Shown: one piece after another, positions 24,589 to 32,101 of the stretch | How the letters are laid out: each line of letters begins with the position of its first letter | Position numbering within the stretch: position 1 is the first letter of the stretch | NCBI GenBank assembly: GCA_900466605.1 | Contig: UBMU01000035.1 | Span: forward strand, 1 to 60,285 | Direction of reading: 5' to 3' | DNA length: 60,285 nt | Origin: Hyphomicrobiales bacterium | GTDB lineage: Bacteria; Pseudomonadota; Alphaproteobacteria; Rhizobiales; Rhizobiaceae | The notes under the pieces: generated by a model | The model's input: the letters and a program-made list of their open reading frames with translations, nothing else | Databases searched by the model: none | What the model was told of the DNA's origin: nothing | Program-made: the position numbers and the translations under genes

Positions 24589-25458
24589 ATGGCAAAAGTC
24601 GCATTCATCGGTCTCGGCGTGATGGGGTTCCCCATGGCGGGCCATCTCAGGGTGAAAGGCGGCCATGACGTCACGGTCTACAACCGCACAGCAGCCAAGG
24701 CCGCCGCCTGGGTGGAGAAGTTCGGTGGCAAGGCTGCTCCCACTCCGGCGGAAGCTGCCAGGGACGCCGATTTTGTTTTCACCTGCGTCGGCAACGACGA
24801 TGATCTCCGATCGGTGACAACGGGCGAGAACGGTGTCCTCCAGACAATGAAACCGGGTGCGATCCTGATCGACAACACGACTGCGAGCGCGGAAGTCGCC
24901 AGCGAGCTCTACGACGCAGCGCAAGACAAGAGCTGCGGCTTTGTCGACGCTCCCGTTTCCGGTGGGCAGGCCGGTGCGGAGAATGGCGTATTGACCGTCA
25001 TGTGCGGCGGTGACGAAGCCACGTTCGACAAGGCGAAGCCGGTGATCGACGCTTATGCCCGGATGGTCGGCCTCATGGGCTCCGCGGGCGCCGGTCAGTT
25101 GACCAAGATGATCAACCAGATCTGCATCGCCGGTGTCGTCCAGGGCCTGGCGGAAGGCATCCATTTCGGCAAACGCGCCGGTCTCGACATCGAAAAGGTC
25201 GTCGAAGTTATCTCCAAGGGTGCTGCCGGCTCTTGGCAAATGGAGAACCGCCACAAGACCATGAACCAAGGCAAGTACGATTTCGGCTTCGCCATCGACT
25301 GGATGCGCAAGGATCTGGACATCGTACTGTCCGAAGCCCGGCGGAACGGTGCGAAGCTGCCGGTCACGGCCCTTGTCGATCAGTTCTATGGAGACGTTCA
25401 GGCCATGGGCGGAAACCGATGGGATACGTCCTCGCTGCTGGCGCGATTGGAGAAATGA
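24589..25458 (+). CDS. 3-hydroxyisobutyrate dehydrogenase-family NAD(P)-dependent oxidoreductase
   Basis: Beta-hydroxyacid dehydrogenase of 289 residues. N-terminal Rossmann motif GLGVMGFPMAG at 8-18, substrate-binding DAPVSGGQAGAENG near 120-133 and the catalytic lysine K173 in GAGQLTKMINQ. It could act on 3-hydroxyisobutyrate, tartronate semialdehyde or a related acid. It ends in an ATGA overlap with the AlkD-like gene, so the two are co-translated. Confidence 0.9.
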   Translation: MAKVAFIGLGVMGFPMAGHLRVKGGHDVTVYNRTAAKAAAWVEKFGGKAAPTPAEAARDADFVFTCVGNDDDLRSVTTGENGVLQTMKPGAILIDNTTASAEVASELYDAAQDKSCGFVDAPVSGGQAGAENGVLTVMCGGDEATFDKAKPVIDAYARMVGLMGSAGAGQLTKMINQICIAGVVQGLAEGIHFGKRAGLDIEKVVEVISKGAAGSWQMENRHKTMNQGKYDFGFAIDWMRKDLDIVLSEARRNGAKLPVTALVDQFYGDVQAMGGNRWDTSSLLARLEK

Positions 25459-26156
25459 TCGGCCCCTCCTCCAGCGCCGCGGAACTGGTCGCGCATCTGC
25501 AGACGCTGCGCTCGGAAGAGGCCATATCGGGCATGGCCCGTTTCGGTATCGTCACCGAAACGGCGCTCGGAATCTCCAATCCGAATCTCCAGCGGATCGC
25601 ACGGGCAGCAAAGCGAAGCCACGTCCGCGCGCTTGAGCTCTGGGACACGGACATCCGGGAAGCCCGCCTGCTGGCGCTCTACACGGCCGAACCCAAGAAG
25701 CTGACATCAGGCACTGCGAGAAGCTGGGCCAATGATTTCAACTCGTGGGAGATCGTCGACTGCGCAGCGGATCTCTTTGTCGAAGCTCGCCTGGAAGCAC
25801 TTGTACCCGAGTTCGCCGCCGATGAACGGGAGTTCGTCCGACGAACCGCCTTCGCGATGATTGCGGGTGCCGCCGTCCACCTGAAGAAGGAACCGGACGA
25901 GACGATGCTTGCGTGGCTTCCGCTCCTGGAGGCACATGCCGGCGACCCGCGCAATTTTGTCCGCAAGGCAGTCAATTGGGCGCTGAGGAACATCGGTAAG
26001 CGCAATCTAAATTGCCACGCTCAGGCATTCGCTCTCGCAGAAAGCTTTGCCGCATCGGAAGACCGGACCACGCGCTGGATCGGCAAGGATGCCGTCCGCG
26101 AACTGAAAAGCGAGAAGATCATCGCCAGGATCGAGCGGAAATCAACCGCGCGATAA
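25455..26156 (+). CDS. DNA alkylation repair (AlkD-like HEAT-repeat) family protein
   Basis: Protein of 233 residues, all helical, with the AlkD-family run LQRIARAAKRSHVRALELWDTDIREARLLALYTAEP and the repeat pattern WANDFNSWEIVDCAADLF, FVRRTAFAMIAGAAVHLKK and DPRNFVRKAVNWALRNIGKRN. AlkD-type proteins remove bulky or cationic alkylated bases by phosphate-backbone capture. The start at 25455 overlaps the preceding stop (ATGA); the frame from 25233 is inside the upstream gene. Coupling to a hydroxyacid dehydrogenase is not explained by known function. Confidence 0.85.
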   Translation: MIGPSSSAAELVAHLQTLRSEEAISGMARFGIVTETALGISNPNLQRIARAAKRSHVRALELWDTDIREARLLALYTAEPKKLTSGTARSWANDFNSWEIVDCAADLFVEARLEALVPEFAADEREFVRRTAFAMIAGAAVHLKKEPDETMLAWLPLLEAHAGDPRNFVRKAVNWALRNIGKRNLNCHAQAFALAESFAASEDRTTRWIGKDAVRELKSEKIIARIERKSTAR

Positions 26157-26178
26157 GCGCGGTCGAGCCTCCGGTGAA

Positions 26179-26211
26179 ACGGCGGAGACGCGCTGTTCGC
26201 CCCTCCGCCGT
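26179..26211. terminator. Hairpin between convergent genes
   Basis: ACGGCGGAG (26179-26187) pairs perfectly with CTCCGCCGT (26203-26211) across a 15-base loop, between the AlkD-like stop and the end of the sugar-binding gene. There is no clear T run on either strand. Confidence 0.5.
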
Positions 26212-26224
26212 CACTTCTGCTGTA

Positions 26225-27214
26225 TTATTTCTGGATGCACGTATCGACTGTATCCTTGGTGCACTCATCGAGTCCTGTGAAAACAGGGTCTTCGACTGGC
26301 TTGCCGGCGATCAGATCCACCATCACTGATGGCGCCTTGTAGCCCATTTCGAACGGCCGCTGCCCGACAAGTGCGGTTACGAGACCTTCCCTGGCAATCG
26401 CGACTTCATCGCCGATCGTGTCGGCCGCACCGATCACGAACTCGTTCTTGGCGATCTTGTCGGCCATCGGCTTGAAGAGATCGCGATAGGGCTGCGGCGC
26501 ACCAAACAGCGGCCAACCGCCCATAATGCCGAAAGCATCGAGATCCTTGTTGGCCGCGAGAATGTCAGTCATGGCCTGAACGCCCTTGGCGCCGTCGTCA
26601 TTGGTGAAAACCGGGCAACCGGCAACTTCCGTCCAACCGCCCTCGCCTTTAAGCTCAGTCAGGCCTTTCTGACCCGTCAGAGTGTCACGCATCCCTTGAG
26701 CACGACGCAAGATGTTGTCGGCGCCAGGGTTGCCTTCGATCGTGCATATCTTGCCGCCCTGCGGCTTCGCTTTCTTGATGTACTCGCCGATGCGCGCGCC
26801 CATCAGATAGTTGTCGGTGCCTAGATAGGTCTTGCGCAGTGCAGAGTCTTCTGCCGCAAGGTCGGCGTCGAGCGTCATGACAGGTACCTTCGGGCTTGCC
26901 GTCTTGAGCGTCTGAGCGATCAGCTTGGCATTCGAGGGAGAAATGGCGATCGCCGCCGTTTCCGCCTTGCCCAGCATGTCCTGAACGATTTGCGCTTCGC
27001 CCGCTTCATCGGAAGTCGATGCCGGACCTGTGTAGAAGCACTCGAATTCGGAGTCCGGATTCTCCTTGTTCCACTTCTGGCAACCCTGATTGATTGCCTC
27101 GAAGAACGGGTTGTCGAGACCTTTCACGACGATGACCAACTGTTTCTTGGCCGCGAGCGCTTGTCCGGCCGTCAGCGCCAACACCGCGACGGTAAGCAAT
27201 AATGCCTTCCTCAT
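26225..27214 (-). CDS. Sugar ABC transporter substrate-binding protein
   Basis: Type I periplasmic receptor (PF13407, RbsB-like) of 329 residues. A signal peptide ends near Ala22. It shows VIVVKGLDNPFFEAINQGCQKWNKE at the N-terminus, an IAISPSNAKLIAQTLKTA hinge near 90, VMTLDADLA near 118 and YLGTDNYLMGARIGEYIKKA near 130-150. GGGAGGA precedes the ATG; the frame beyond 27214 is rejected. The matching ATPase and permease are on the other strand beyond the epimerase gene, so the importer is split by a divergent promoter. The sugar is unknown. Confidence 0.88.
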   Translation of the reverse strand: MRKALLLTVAVLALTAGQALAAKKQLVIVVKGLDNPFFEAINQGCQKWNKENPDSEFECFYTGPASTSDEAGEAQIVQDMLGKAETAAIAISPSNAKLIAQTLKTASPKVPVMTLDADLAAEDSALRKTYLGTDNYLMGARIGEYIKKAKPQGGKICTIEGNPGADNILRRAQGMRDTLTGQKGLTELKGEGGWTEVAGCPVFTNDDGAKGVQAMTDILAANKDLDAFGIMGGWPLFGAPQPYRDLFKPMADKIAKNEFVIGAADTIGDEVAIAREGLVTALVGQRPFEMGYKAPSVMVDLIAGKPVEDPVFTGLDECTKDTVDTCIQK

Positions 27215-27261
27215 AGCTTCCTCCCATTGAAAAATGACGGACGCCATCGCCCGCCACATGA

Positions 27262-28242
27262 TCAACCCGGATACCAGACGATGCGAGGATCCTCCTCCGA
27301 ACGCATATACCCCCAGGCCGAGTCGATTAGCATTTCCAGATCGTAGACGGGCCGCCATCCAAGCAGGTACTTCGCCTTGCTGTTGTCCATCCAATTCGAA
27401 TGGAACAGGCTAGGGATGTCGACCGACGCTAGGCCGCGTGTGCGCGCCAGGTAAGCGGCAACCTCGCCGTAGTCGACAGGGCGGTCCATGCAGATGTTGA
27501 ACAACTGGCCCTCGGCCCGCGGATTGTCGAGCGCGGCCAGGATCGCGGAAACGAGGTCGTCGACGTGAACGAAATTGCGTTTGAGCGGTCTATCGTCGGC
27601 GTCACGCAACAAGGGAATCGTCTCATCCCACGCATAGCGCGCCGCGTCCGCCTCCGGAACGAGCGTCTTCCAGTCGGGGCCGCCGAAAACATCGTTACCG
27701 AATGACAAGGTGAACTTGAAATCGTCCTTCTCCATGATCCAGGGTGCACGCAGGCAGCAGCCATTGATGCCATACTGAATCTGGAACTGCTCCAGCATTA
27801 CCTCTTCCAGCACCTTCGACAGCGCATAGCAGCCTGGATATGCCTGGTGAGGCGTTGCCTCAGTGATCGGCGCTTCATGACGATAGAAAAAGTGCCCGAT
27901 CCCCGCATCGCCGCCGATGAGAATGAACTGGCGCGCGGTGGCGCTCGTCCTGAAGCCTTCGAGAAGCCAGAAAAGTCCCTTGACGGTGACGTCCATGACA
28001 TCTTCAGGTATTTCCTTGCATGTCGCGAGATGCACGACATGCGTGACACCAGCAAGCGCCTTTGTCACCGCTTCGCGATCGCTGATCGAGCCGCGCACGG
28101 CTTCGACGCGCACGGTTTCTGGGCGCAAGCGATTATGACAAAGCGCGCGAATGCGCGCCTTCGAAAATCGCGGATCGTCGAGCAGCCTATCAATGAAGTG
28201 CTGCCCGACCTTGCCCGTTGCACCCGTGACAAGGATCAGCAT
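27262..28242 (-). CDS. NAD(P)-dependent epimerase/dehydratase family protein (extended SDR)
   Basis: Extended SDR of 326 residues with the Rossmann motif GATGKVG at 7-13 and YxxxK at Y139/K143 (CYALSKVLEE). C-terminal KRNFVHVDDLVSAILAALDN and the LLGWRPVYDLE end are typical of sugar epimerases, dehydratases and uronate/aldose dehydrogenases. GGAGGAGAGC precedes the ATG at 28242. It is 47 bases from the sugar receptor gene in the same direction and probably processes the imported sugar. Confidence 0.87.
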   Translation of the reverse strand: MLILVTGATGKVGQHFIDRLLDDPRFSKARIRALCHNRLRPETVRVEAVRGSISDREAVTKALAGVTHVVHLATCKEIPEDVMDVTVKGLFWLLEGFRTSATARQFILIGGDAGIGHFFYRHEAPITEATPHQAYPGCYALSKVLEEVMLEQFQIQYGINGCCLRAPWIMEKDDFKFTLSFGNDVFGGPDWKTLVPEADAARYAWDETIPLLRDADDRPLKRNFVHVDDLVSAILAALDNPRAEGQLFNICMDRPVDYGEVAAYLARTRGLASVDIPSLFHSNWMDNSKAKYLLGWRPVYDLEMLIDSAWGYMRSEEDPRIVWYPG

Positions 28243-28296
28243 GCTCTCCTCCATCAACAGCTAATATACAGACACTTTCGCGCGTCAACGAAATTG

Positions 28297-28321
28297 TACT
28301 ACAAAACGAATAATTGTAGCA
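28297..28321. promoter_or_regulatory. Candidate operator in the sugar-transporter divergent promoter
   Basis: CTACAA (28299-28304) and TTGTAG (28314-28319) form an inverted repeat with nine bases between; flanks extend it to TACTACAA and TTGTAGCA with one mismatch. It lies in the 116-base gap between epimerase and ATPase genes, where it could control both directions. No regulator gene is adjacent, so the binding protein is unknown. Confidence 0.45.
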
Positions 28322-28457
28322 CGTACGGTAAATTAGCGACATCCGATTGACGGTTTCACACGGTTCTGGGTAAATGTCGGAAGCGCTCGCAGGGAGGAAA
28401 CTGGCGAGCGAAATAGCGACTCGGCACGGGTCGCCGCTTTGGGAGGCTAGACGGCTG

Positions 28458-29198
28458 GTGGCAGTTCTCGAGCTCGCCAACATCTCTAAACATTTCGGCG
28501 CCATACAGGCGGTCAATGACGTTTCGTTTTCGCTTGAACCGGGAGAGGTCGTCGGATTGATGGGCGACAACGGCGCCGGCAAATCGACGCTCGTTAAAAT
28601 GATCGCCGGCAACTTCCGCCCAAGCCACGGAACGATGCGGCTCGACGGTGAGGACCTCGTTATGCACCGCCCGGTGGAAGCCCGGCAACGGGGCATCGAG
28701 ATCGTCCACCAGGACCTGGCCCTCTGCAACAATCTTACGGCTGCCGCCAATGTATTCCTTGGCCGCGAGATCCGCCGCGGTTTCGGCCCCTTGCGCATTC
28801 TCGACTACAAGACGATGTACAAACGTGCGGGTGAGATCTTCAAGGAACTGAAATCCGAGACGCGGCCACGAGATCTGGTAAAACAGATGTCGGGTGGTCA
28901 GCGCCAGGCCGTCGCAATCGCCCGCACCATGCTGGCCGAGGCAAAGCTAGTACTCATGGACGAGCCGACAGCCGCCATCTCCGTTCGTCAGGTTGCCGAG
29001 GTTCTCGCCCTTATCCGTCAACTGCGCGATCGCGGCATCGCCGTCATTTTGATCAGTCACCGCATGCCTGACGTCTTCTCGGTTGCTGATCGCGTTGTCG
29101 TCATGCGGCGCGGACGCAAGGTGGCCGACAAGCTGATCGCCGCGAGTTCGCCGGAGGAAGTCACGGGCCTCATAACAGGCGCAATCGAACAGGTGTGA
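28458..29198 (+). CDS. Sugar ABC transporter ATP-binding protein (single ABC domain)
   Basis: ATPase of 246 residues of the carbohydrate CUT2 (RbsA-like) family. It has one ABC domain instead of the usual two of about 500 residues, like FrcA-type proteins. Walker A GDNGAGKST near 36-44, Q-loop IVHQDLALCNNLTAAANVFLG near 81-101, signature MSGGQRQ near 141 and Walker B LVLMDEPTAAISV near 160. The GTG at 28458 follows GGGAGG by 11 bases and gives the family N-terminus; an ATG at 28374 would add 28 unusual residues. Confidence 0.88.
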   Translation: MAVLELANISKHFGAIQAVNDVSFSLEPGEVVGLMGDNGAGKSTLVKMIAGNFRPSHGTMRLDGEDLVMHRPVEARQRGIEIVHQDLALCNNLTAAANVFLGREIRRGFGPLRILDYKTMYKRAGEIFKELKSETRPRDLVKQMSGGQRQAVAIARTMLAEAKLVLMDEPTAAISVRQVAEVLALIRQLRDRGIAVILISHRMPDVFSVADRVVVMRRGRKVADKLIAASSPEEVTGLITGAIEQV

Positions 29199-29234
29199 TC
29201 CAAACCCGACACCAAATGTAAGTGAAGGTCGACC

Positions 29235-30233
29235 ATGGCAATAACCCTTGATCAGACAATAGCGCAAAAGCAACGCAGCTGGTTCTCGTCCGTATTTGCG
29301 AGCCAGACCTTCTGGGTCCTCATTGCCGTCATTCTTGCCTGCATCTTCCTGTCCTTCGCCACCAGTTCCTTCGCCACCCCTACCAACCTCTACAATATCA
29401 CCCGCAACGTCACCTTCGTCGCGATCATTGCTCTTGGCATGACGCTGGTCATCATCACCGGAGGCATCGACCTATCGGTCGGTTCAGTGCTTTGCCTCTG
29501 CAGCATGGTGCTGGCGGTTACCATGCATGCCGGATACGGCATCGGAACGGGCATTGCCGCATCGATAGGCACGGCGTTGGTCGTGGGCGCTTTCAACGGC
29601 ATATTGATTGCCTATCTCGGATTCCCGCCCTTCGTTGTCACACTCGGCATGCTGTCCATTGCCCGCAGCCTCGCGATGGTCGCTTCGAACAACACAGTTG
29701 TCTTCCAGTTTGGACCGGATCACGACAAGCTGCTAGCGCTCGGCGGCGGCGCATGGCTTTTCGGCATCGCCAATCCGGTGCTGTATATGGCTGCGCTGGC
29801 TCTATTGACCGGCTTTGTACTGCGCTGGACGCGATTTGGACGCTACGTCTTCGCCATCGGTGGAAACGAGCACGCCGCGACGCTGACGGGCGTGCCCGTC
29901 AGGACGATCAAGGTCGCGGTCTACATGATCTCGGCATTGTCAGCCGGCGTTGCCGGCATCATCCAGACCGGCTGGCTTGGCGCAGTGACCACCAACATCG
30001 GCGCGGGGATGGAGCTGCAGGTGATTGCCGCAGCCGTCATCGGCGGCGCCAATCTGGCCGGCGGCATCGGCACCGCTTTCGGCGCCATCGTCGGCGCGGC
30101 CTTGATCGAGGTGATCAGAAACAGCCTCGGCCTGTTGGGCATCAACGCCTTCTGGCAGGGCACCTTCATTGGCGGCGCAATCGTTCTCGCCGTTATGTTC
30201 GACCGGCTGAGAAACCTGCGGCAGAGCGAGTAG
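29235..30233 (+). CDS. Sugar ABC transporter permease (RbsC-like)
   Basis: Inner-membrane permease of 332 residues with eight to ten helices, CUT2 family. Conserved runs: ALGMTLVIITGGIDLSVGS near 67-85, LGFPPFVVTLGMLSIARS near 130, YVFAIGGNEHAATLTGVPV near 208-226 and IAAAVIGGANLAGGIGTAFGA near 262-282. It follows the ATPase by 36 bases and, with the divergent receptor, completes the importer. Confidence 0.9.
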   Translation: MAITLDQTIAQKQRSWFSSVFASQTFWVLIAVILACIFLSFATSSFATPTNLYNITRNVTFVAIIALGMTLVIITGGIDLSVGSVLCLCSMVLAVTMHAGYGIGTGIAASIGTALVVGAFNGILIAYLGFPPFVVTLGMLSIARSLAMVASNNTVVFQFGPDHDKLLALGGGAWLFGIANPVLYMAALALLTGFVLRWTRFGRYVFAIGGNEHAATLTGVPVRTIKVAVYMISALSAGVAGIIQTGWLGAVTTNIGAGMELQVIAAAVIGGANLAGGIGTAFGAIVGAALIEVIRNSLGLLGINAFWQGTFIGGAIVLAVMFDRLRNLRQSE

Positions 30234-30256
30234 CAACTGCCGCGGCTCTCGTCATG

Positions 30257-30745
30257 TCAGTCCTCGTTCGACTTCGCGTTGTCGAGGATCATGTAATCGA
30301 GCGGTAGCTGCGTCGAATACTTGATCTGCTCCATGGCGAAGGCGGACGACACGTCGCGGATCTCGATCTTCGCGATCATCCGTTTGTAGAAGGCGTCATA
30401 GGCGGCAATGTCGGGCACGACCACACGAAGCAGGTAGTCCACGTCGCCGCTCATGCGATAGAACTCAACCACTTCGGGGAAATCGGCAACGACCTCCGAA
30501 AAACGCCGCAGCCACTCGATCGAATGCGTTGCTGTGCGGATCGAGACAAACACCGTGACCTTGGTGTTGACCTTTTCAGGATCAAGGATCGCAACGCGGC
30601 GCTTGATCACGCCGTCCTCTTCCATCTTCTGGATGCGCCGCCAGCATGGCGTCGTGGAAAGCCCCACCTTTTTGGCGAGATCGGCAACAGCCAGAGTCGA
30701 ATCCTCCTGCAGGAGACGCAGGATCTTGCGGTCGAGACGATCCAT
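30257..30745 (-). CDS. Lrp/AsnC-family transcriptional regulator
   Basis: Regulator of 162 residues. N-terminal helix-turn-helix LDRKILRLLQEDSTLAVADLAKKVGLSTTPCWRRIQKMEEDGVI (residues 4-48), then the RAM ligand-binding domain with the family segment VVEFYRMSGDVDYLLRVVVPDIAAYDAFY. It resembles the amino-acid-responsive local regulators rather than global Lrp. It is convergent with the sugar permease and alone; the regulated target may be elsewhere. Confidence 0.92.
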   Translation of the reverse strand: MDRLDRKILRLLQEDSTLAVADLAKKVGLSTTPCWRRIQKMEEDGVIKRRVAILDPEKVNTKVTVFVSIRTATHSIEWLRRFSEVVADFPEVVEFYRMSGDVDYLLRVVVPDIAAYDAFYKRMIAKIEIRDVSSAFAMEQIKYSTQLPLDYMILDNAKSNED

Positions 30746-30814
30746 ATGAAAACAGCCCTTTCGAATTTATTTTCTCTGTATAGCGCGATTCCGGCAGTTT
30801 AAAAGAATTTTGTT

Positions 30815-31465
30815 TCAGCCAAGCAAAGCTGCGACCCGTTCCCGCAGCACAGGCAGCAACTCTGCCTCAAACCACGGATTGCGTTTGATCCAGCCAGTAT
30901 TGCGCCAGCTGGGATGCGGCAGCGGCAAGATTCCAGGCGAGTTCGGACGCGACAGCATCGCCTGCCATGCCCGAACCGTCTCTGTCATATTTTCGCGGCG
31001 CTCTGCGCCGAGGTGCCAGGCCTGCGCATACTGGCCGACAGCCAGGACAAGCTCGGTCTGCGGCATCGCCGAAATTACCCTGCGTCGCCAATGCGGTGCA
31101 CATTCGCGCCGCGGCGGCAGATCGCCGCCCTTGGCATCATATCCGGGAAAACAGAAACCCATCGGTACGATCGCAAACCGATCACGGTCGTAGAACGTCT
31201 CCCGATCCACCCGCAGCCACTCCCGGAGGCGATCGCCGGACGCATCATTGAAGGGTATGCCAGTCTCATGGACCTTCAGGCCGGGCGCCTGCCCGGCGAT
31301 CAAGATTCTCGCCCTCGACGATATTACCGCGACCGGTCGCGGCTCATGCGGCAAGCGGCCATTCGCCCCACCGAGCGGTGCGTCACGACAGATGCGGCAC
31401 GCGGCAATCTCCTGTCGGAGAACATCAAGCGCCAGCTCGTCGGCTACACCATTCTCGCTCACCAT
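30815..31465 (-). CDS. Uracil-DNA glycosylase superfamily protein
   Basis: Protein of 216 residues of the UDG fold (PF03167). N-terminal CRICRDAP supplies two cysteines, motif 1 ILIAGQAPGLKVHETGIPFND lies near 54-74, and the C-terminal PLPHPSWRNTGWIK (near 185-198) contains the HPS loop that holds DNA. This fits the family 4/5-like or UdgX-like bacterial groups that excise uracil or related bases; not all Fe-S cysteines are obvious. The ATG at 31465 overlaps the end of the nuclease gene (ATGGTGA), so translation is coupled. Confidence 0.83.
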   Translation of the reverse strand: MVSENGVADELALDVLRQEIAACRICRDAPLGGANGRLPHEPRPVAVISSRARILIAGQAPGLKVHETGIPFNDASGDRLREWLRVDRETFYDRDRFAIVPMGFCFPGYDAKGGDLPPRRECAPHWRRRVISAMPQTELVLAVGQYAQAWHLGAERRENMTETVRAWQAMLSRPNSPGILPLPHPSWRNTGWIKRNPWFEAELLPVLRERVAALLG

Positions 31466-31995
31466 CCGAGCAGTCCCATGATACCGCCCGGATCCGATCG
31501 CGGCGCGTGGTCGCGCACGCTGCGCGGCATTTCGAACGTGCCCGACCAAAGCCCGATCTTTTCCACTCGCGCGCGCGCCTCGTCTTCGCGATAAGAACCA
31601 TAGGAGACAGCCATGCCCCTGCGCACCATCGCGGCATTGATGTCCACGCCGCCGCTGTGACAGGTCACCAGCAGGCGGTCAAAACGGTCCCGCTCCCCAC
31701 CGCTGCACTGCGCATCGGCCGGCGCGATCAGAGCCTGCAGCGCCCGTTTCGCTTCTTGCCCGCAGGCCCACGTCGTCCCCGTCCGCTCGCATGACTGGCT
31801 AAGCTCGGGCGCGTCGATGCCCGAAAGCCGCATCCGCTCCGTGCCGAAACTTAGACTATCGCCATCCACCGCACGAAACTGGCCGGTATAAACCGTTGCT
31901 GCATGATCGCTCAGCTTGGCCGCAATCAGCCACAGAAATACCAGCAGTGCCAGCGCTGTCACGCCGTCGCGCATTACCCGCCAACCGCGCGCCAC
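31459..31995 (-). CDS. Membrane-anchored or secreted SNase-like thermonuclease
   Basis: Staphylococcal-nuclease-fold protein of 178 residues. A hydrophobic helix at 12-29 serves as anchor or signal. The active-site pattern is present: D44-G-D46, R56-L-S-G-I-D61-A-P-E64, and R107 in DRFDRLLV, with KIGLWSG before the C-terminus. Such enzymes cut DNA and RNA with calcium. Its stop overlaps the uracil-DNA glycosylase start, so the two are one operon. Confidence 0.88.
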   Translation of the reverse strand: MARGWRVMRDGVTALALLVFLWLIAAKLSDHAATVYTGQFRAVDGDSLSFGTERMRLSGIDAPELSQSCERTGTTWACGQEAKRALQALIAPADAQCSGGERDRFDRLLVTCHSGGVDINAAMVRRGMAVSYGSYREDEARARVEKIGLWSGTFEMPRSVRDHAPRSDPGGIMGLLGW

Positions 31996-32101
31996 GCTTT
32001 CGCCTCCTTGAAAAACAAATCCTTGGCAAAGATAGCTAACATCATCTTAAGGATTGCGCTCTAGGGTTTAGACACCCGCGGATCAAGTTTCAACGTGTAC
32101 A

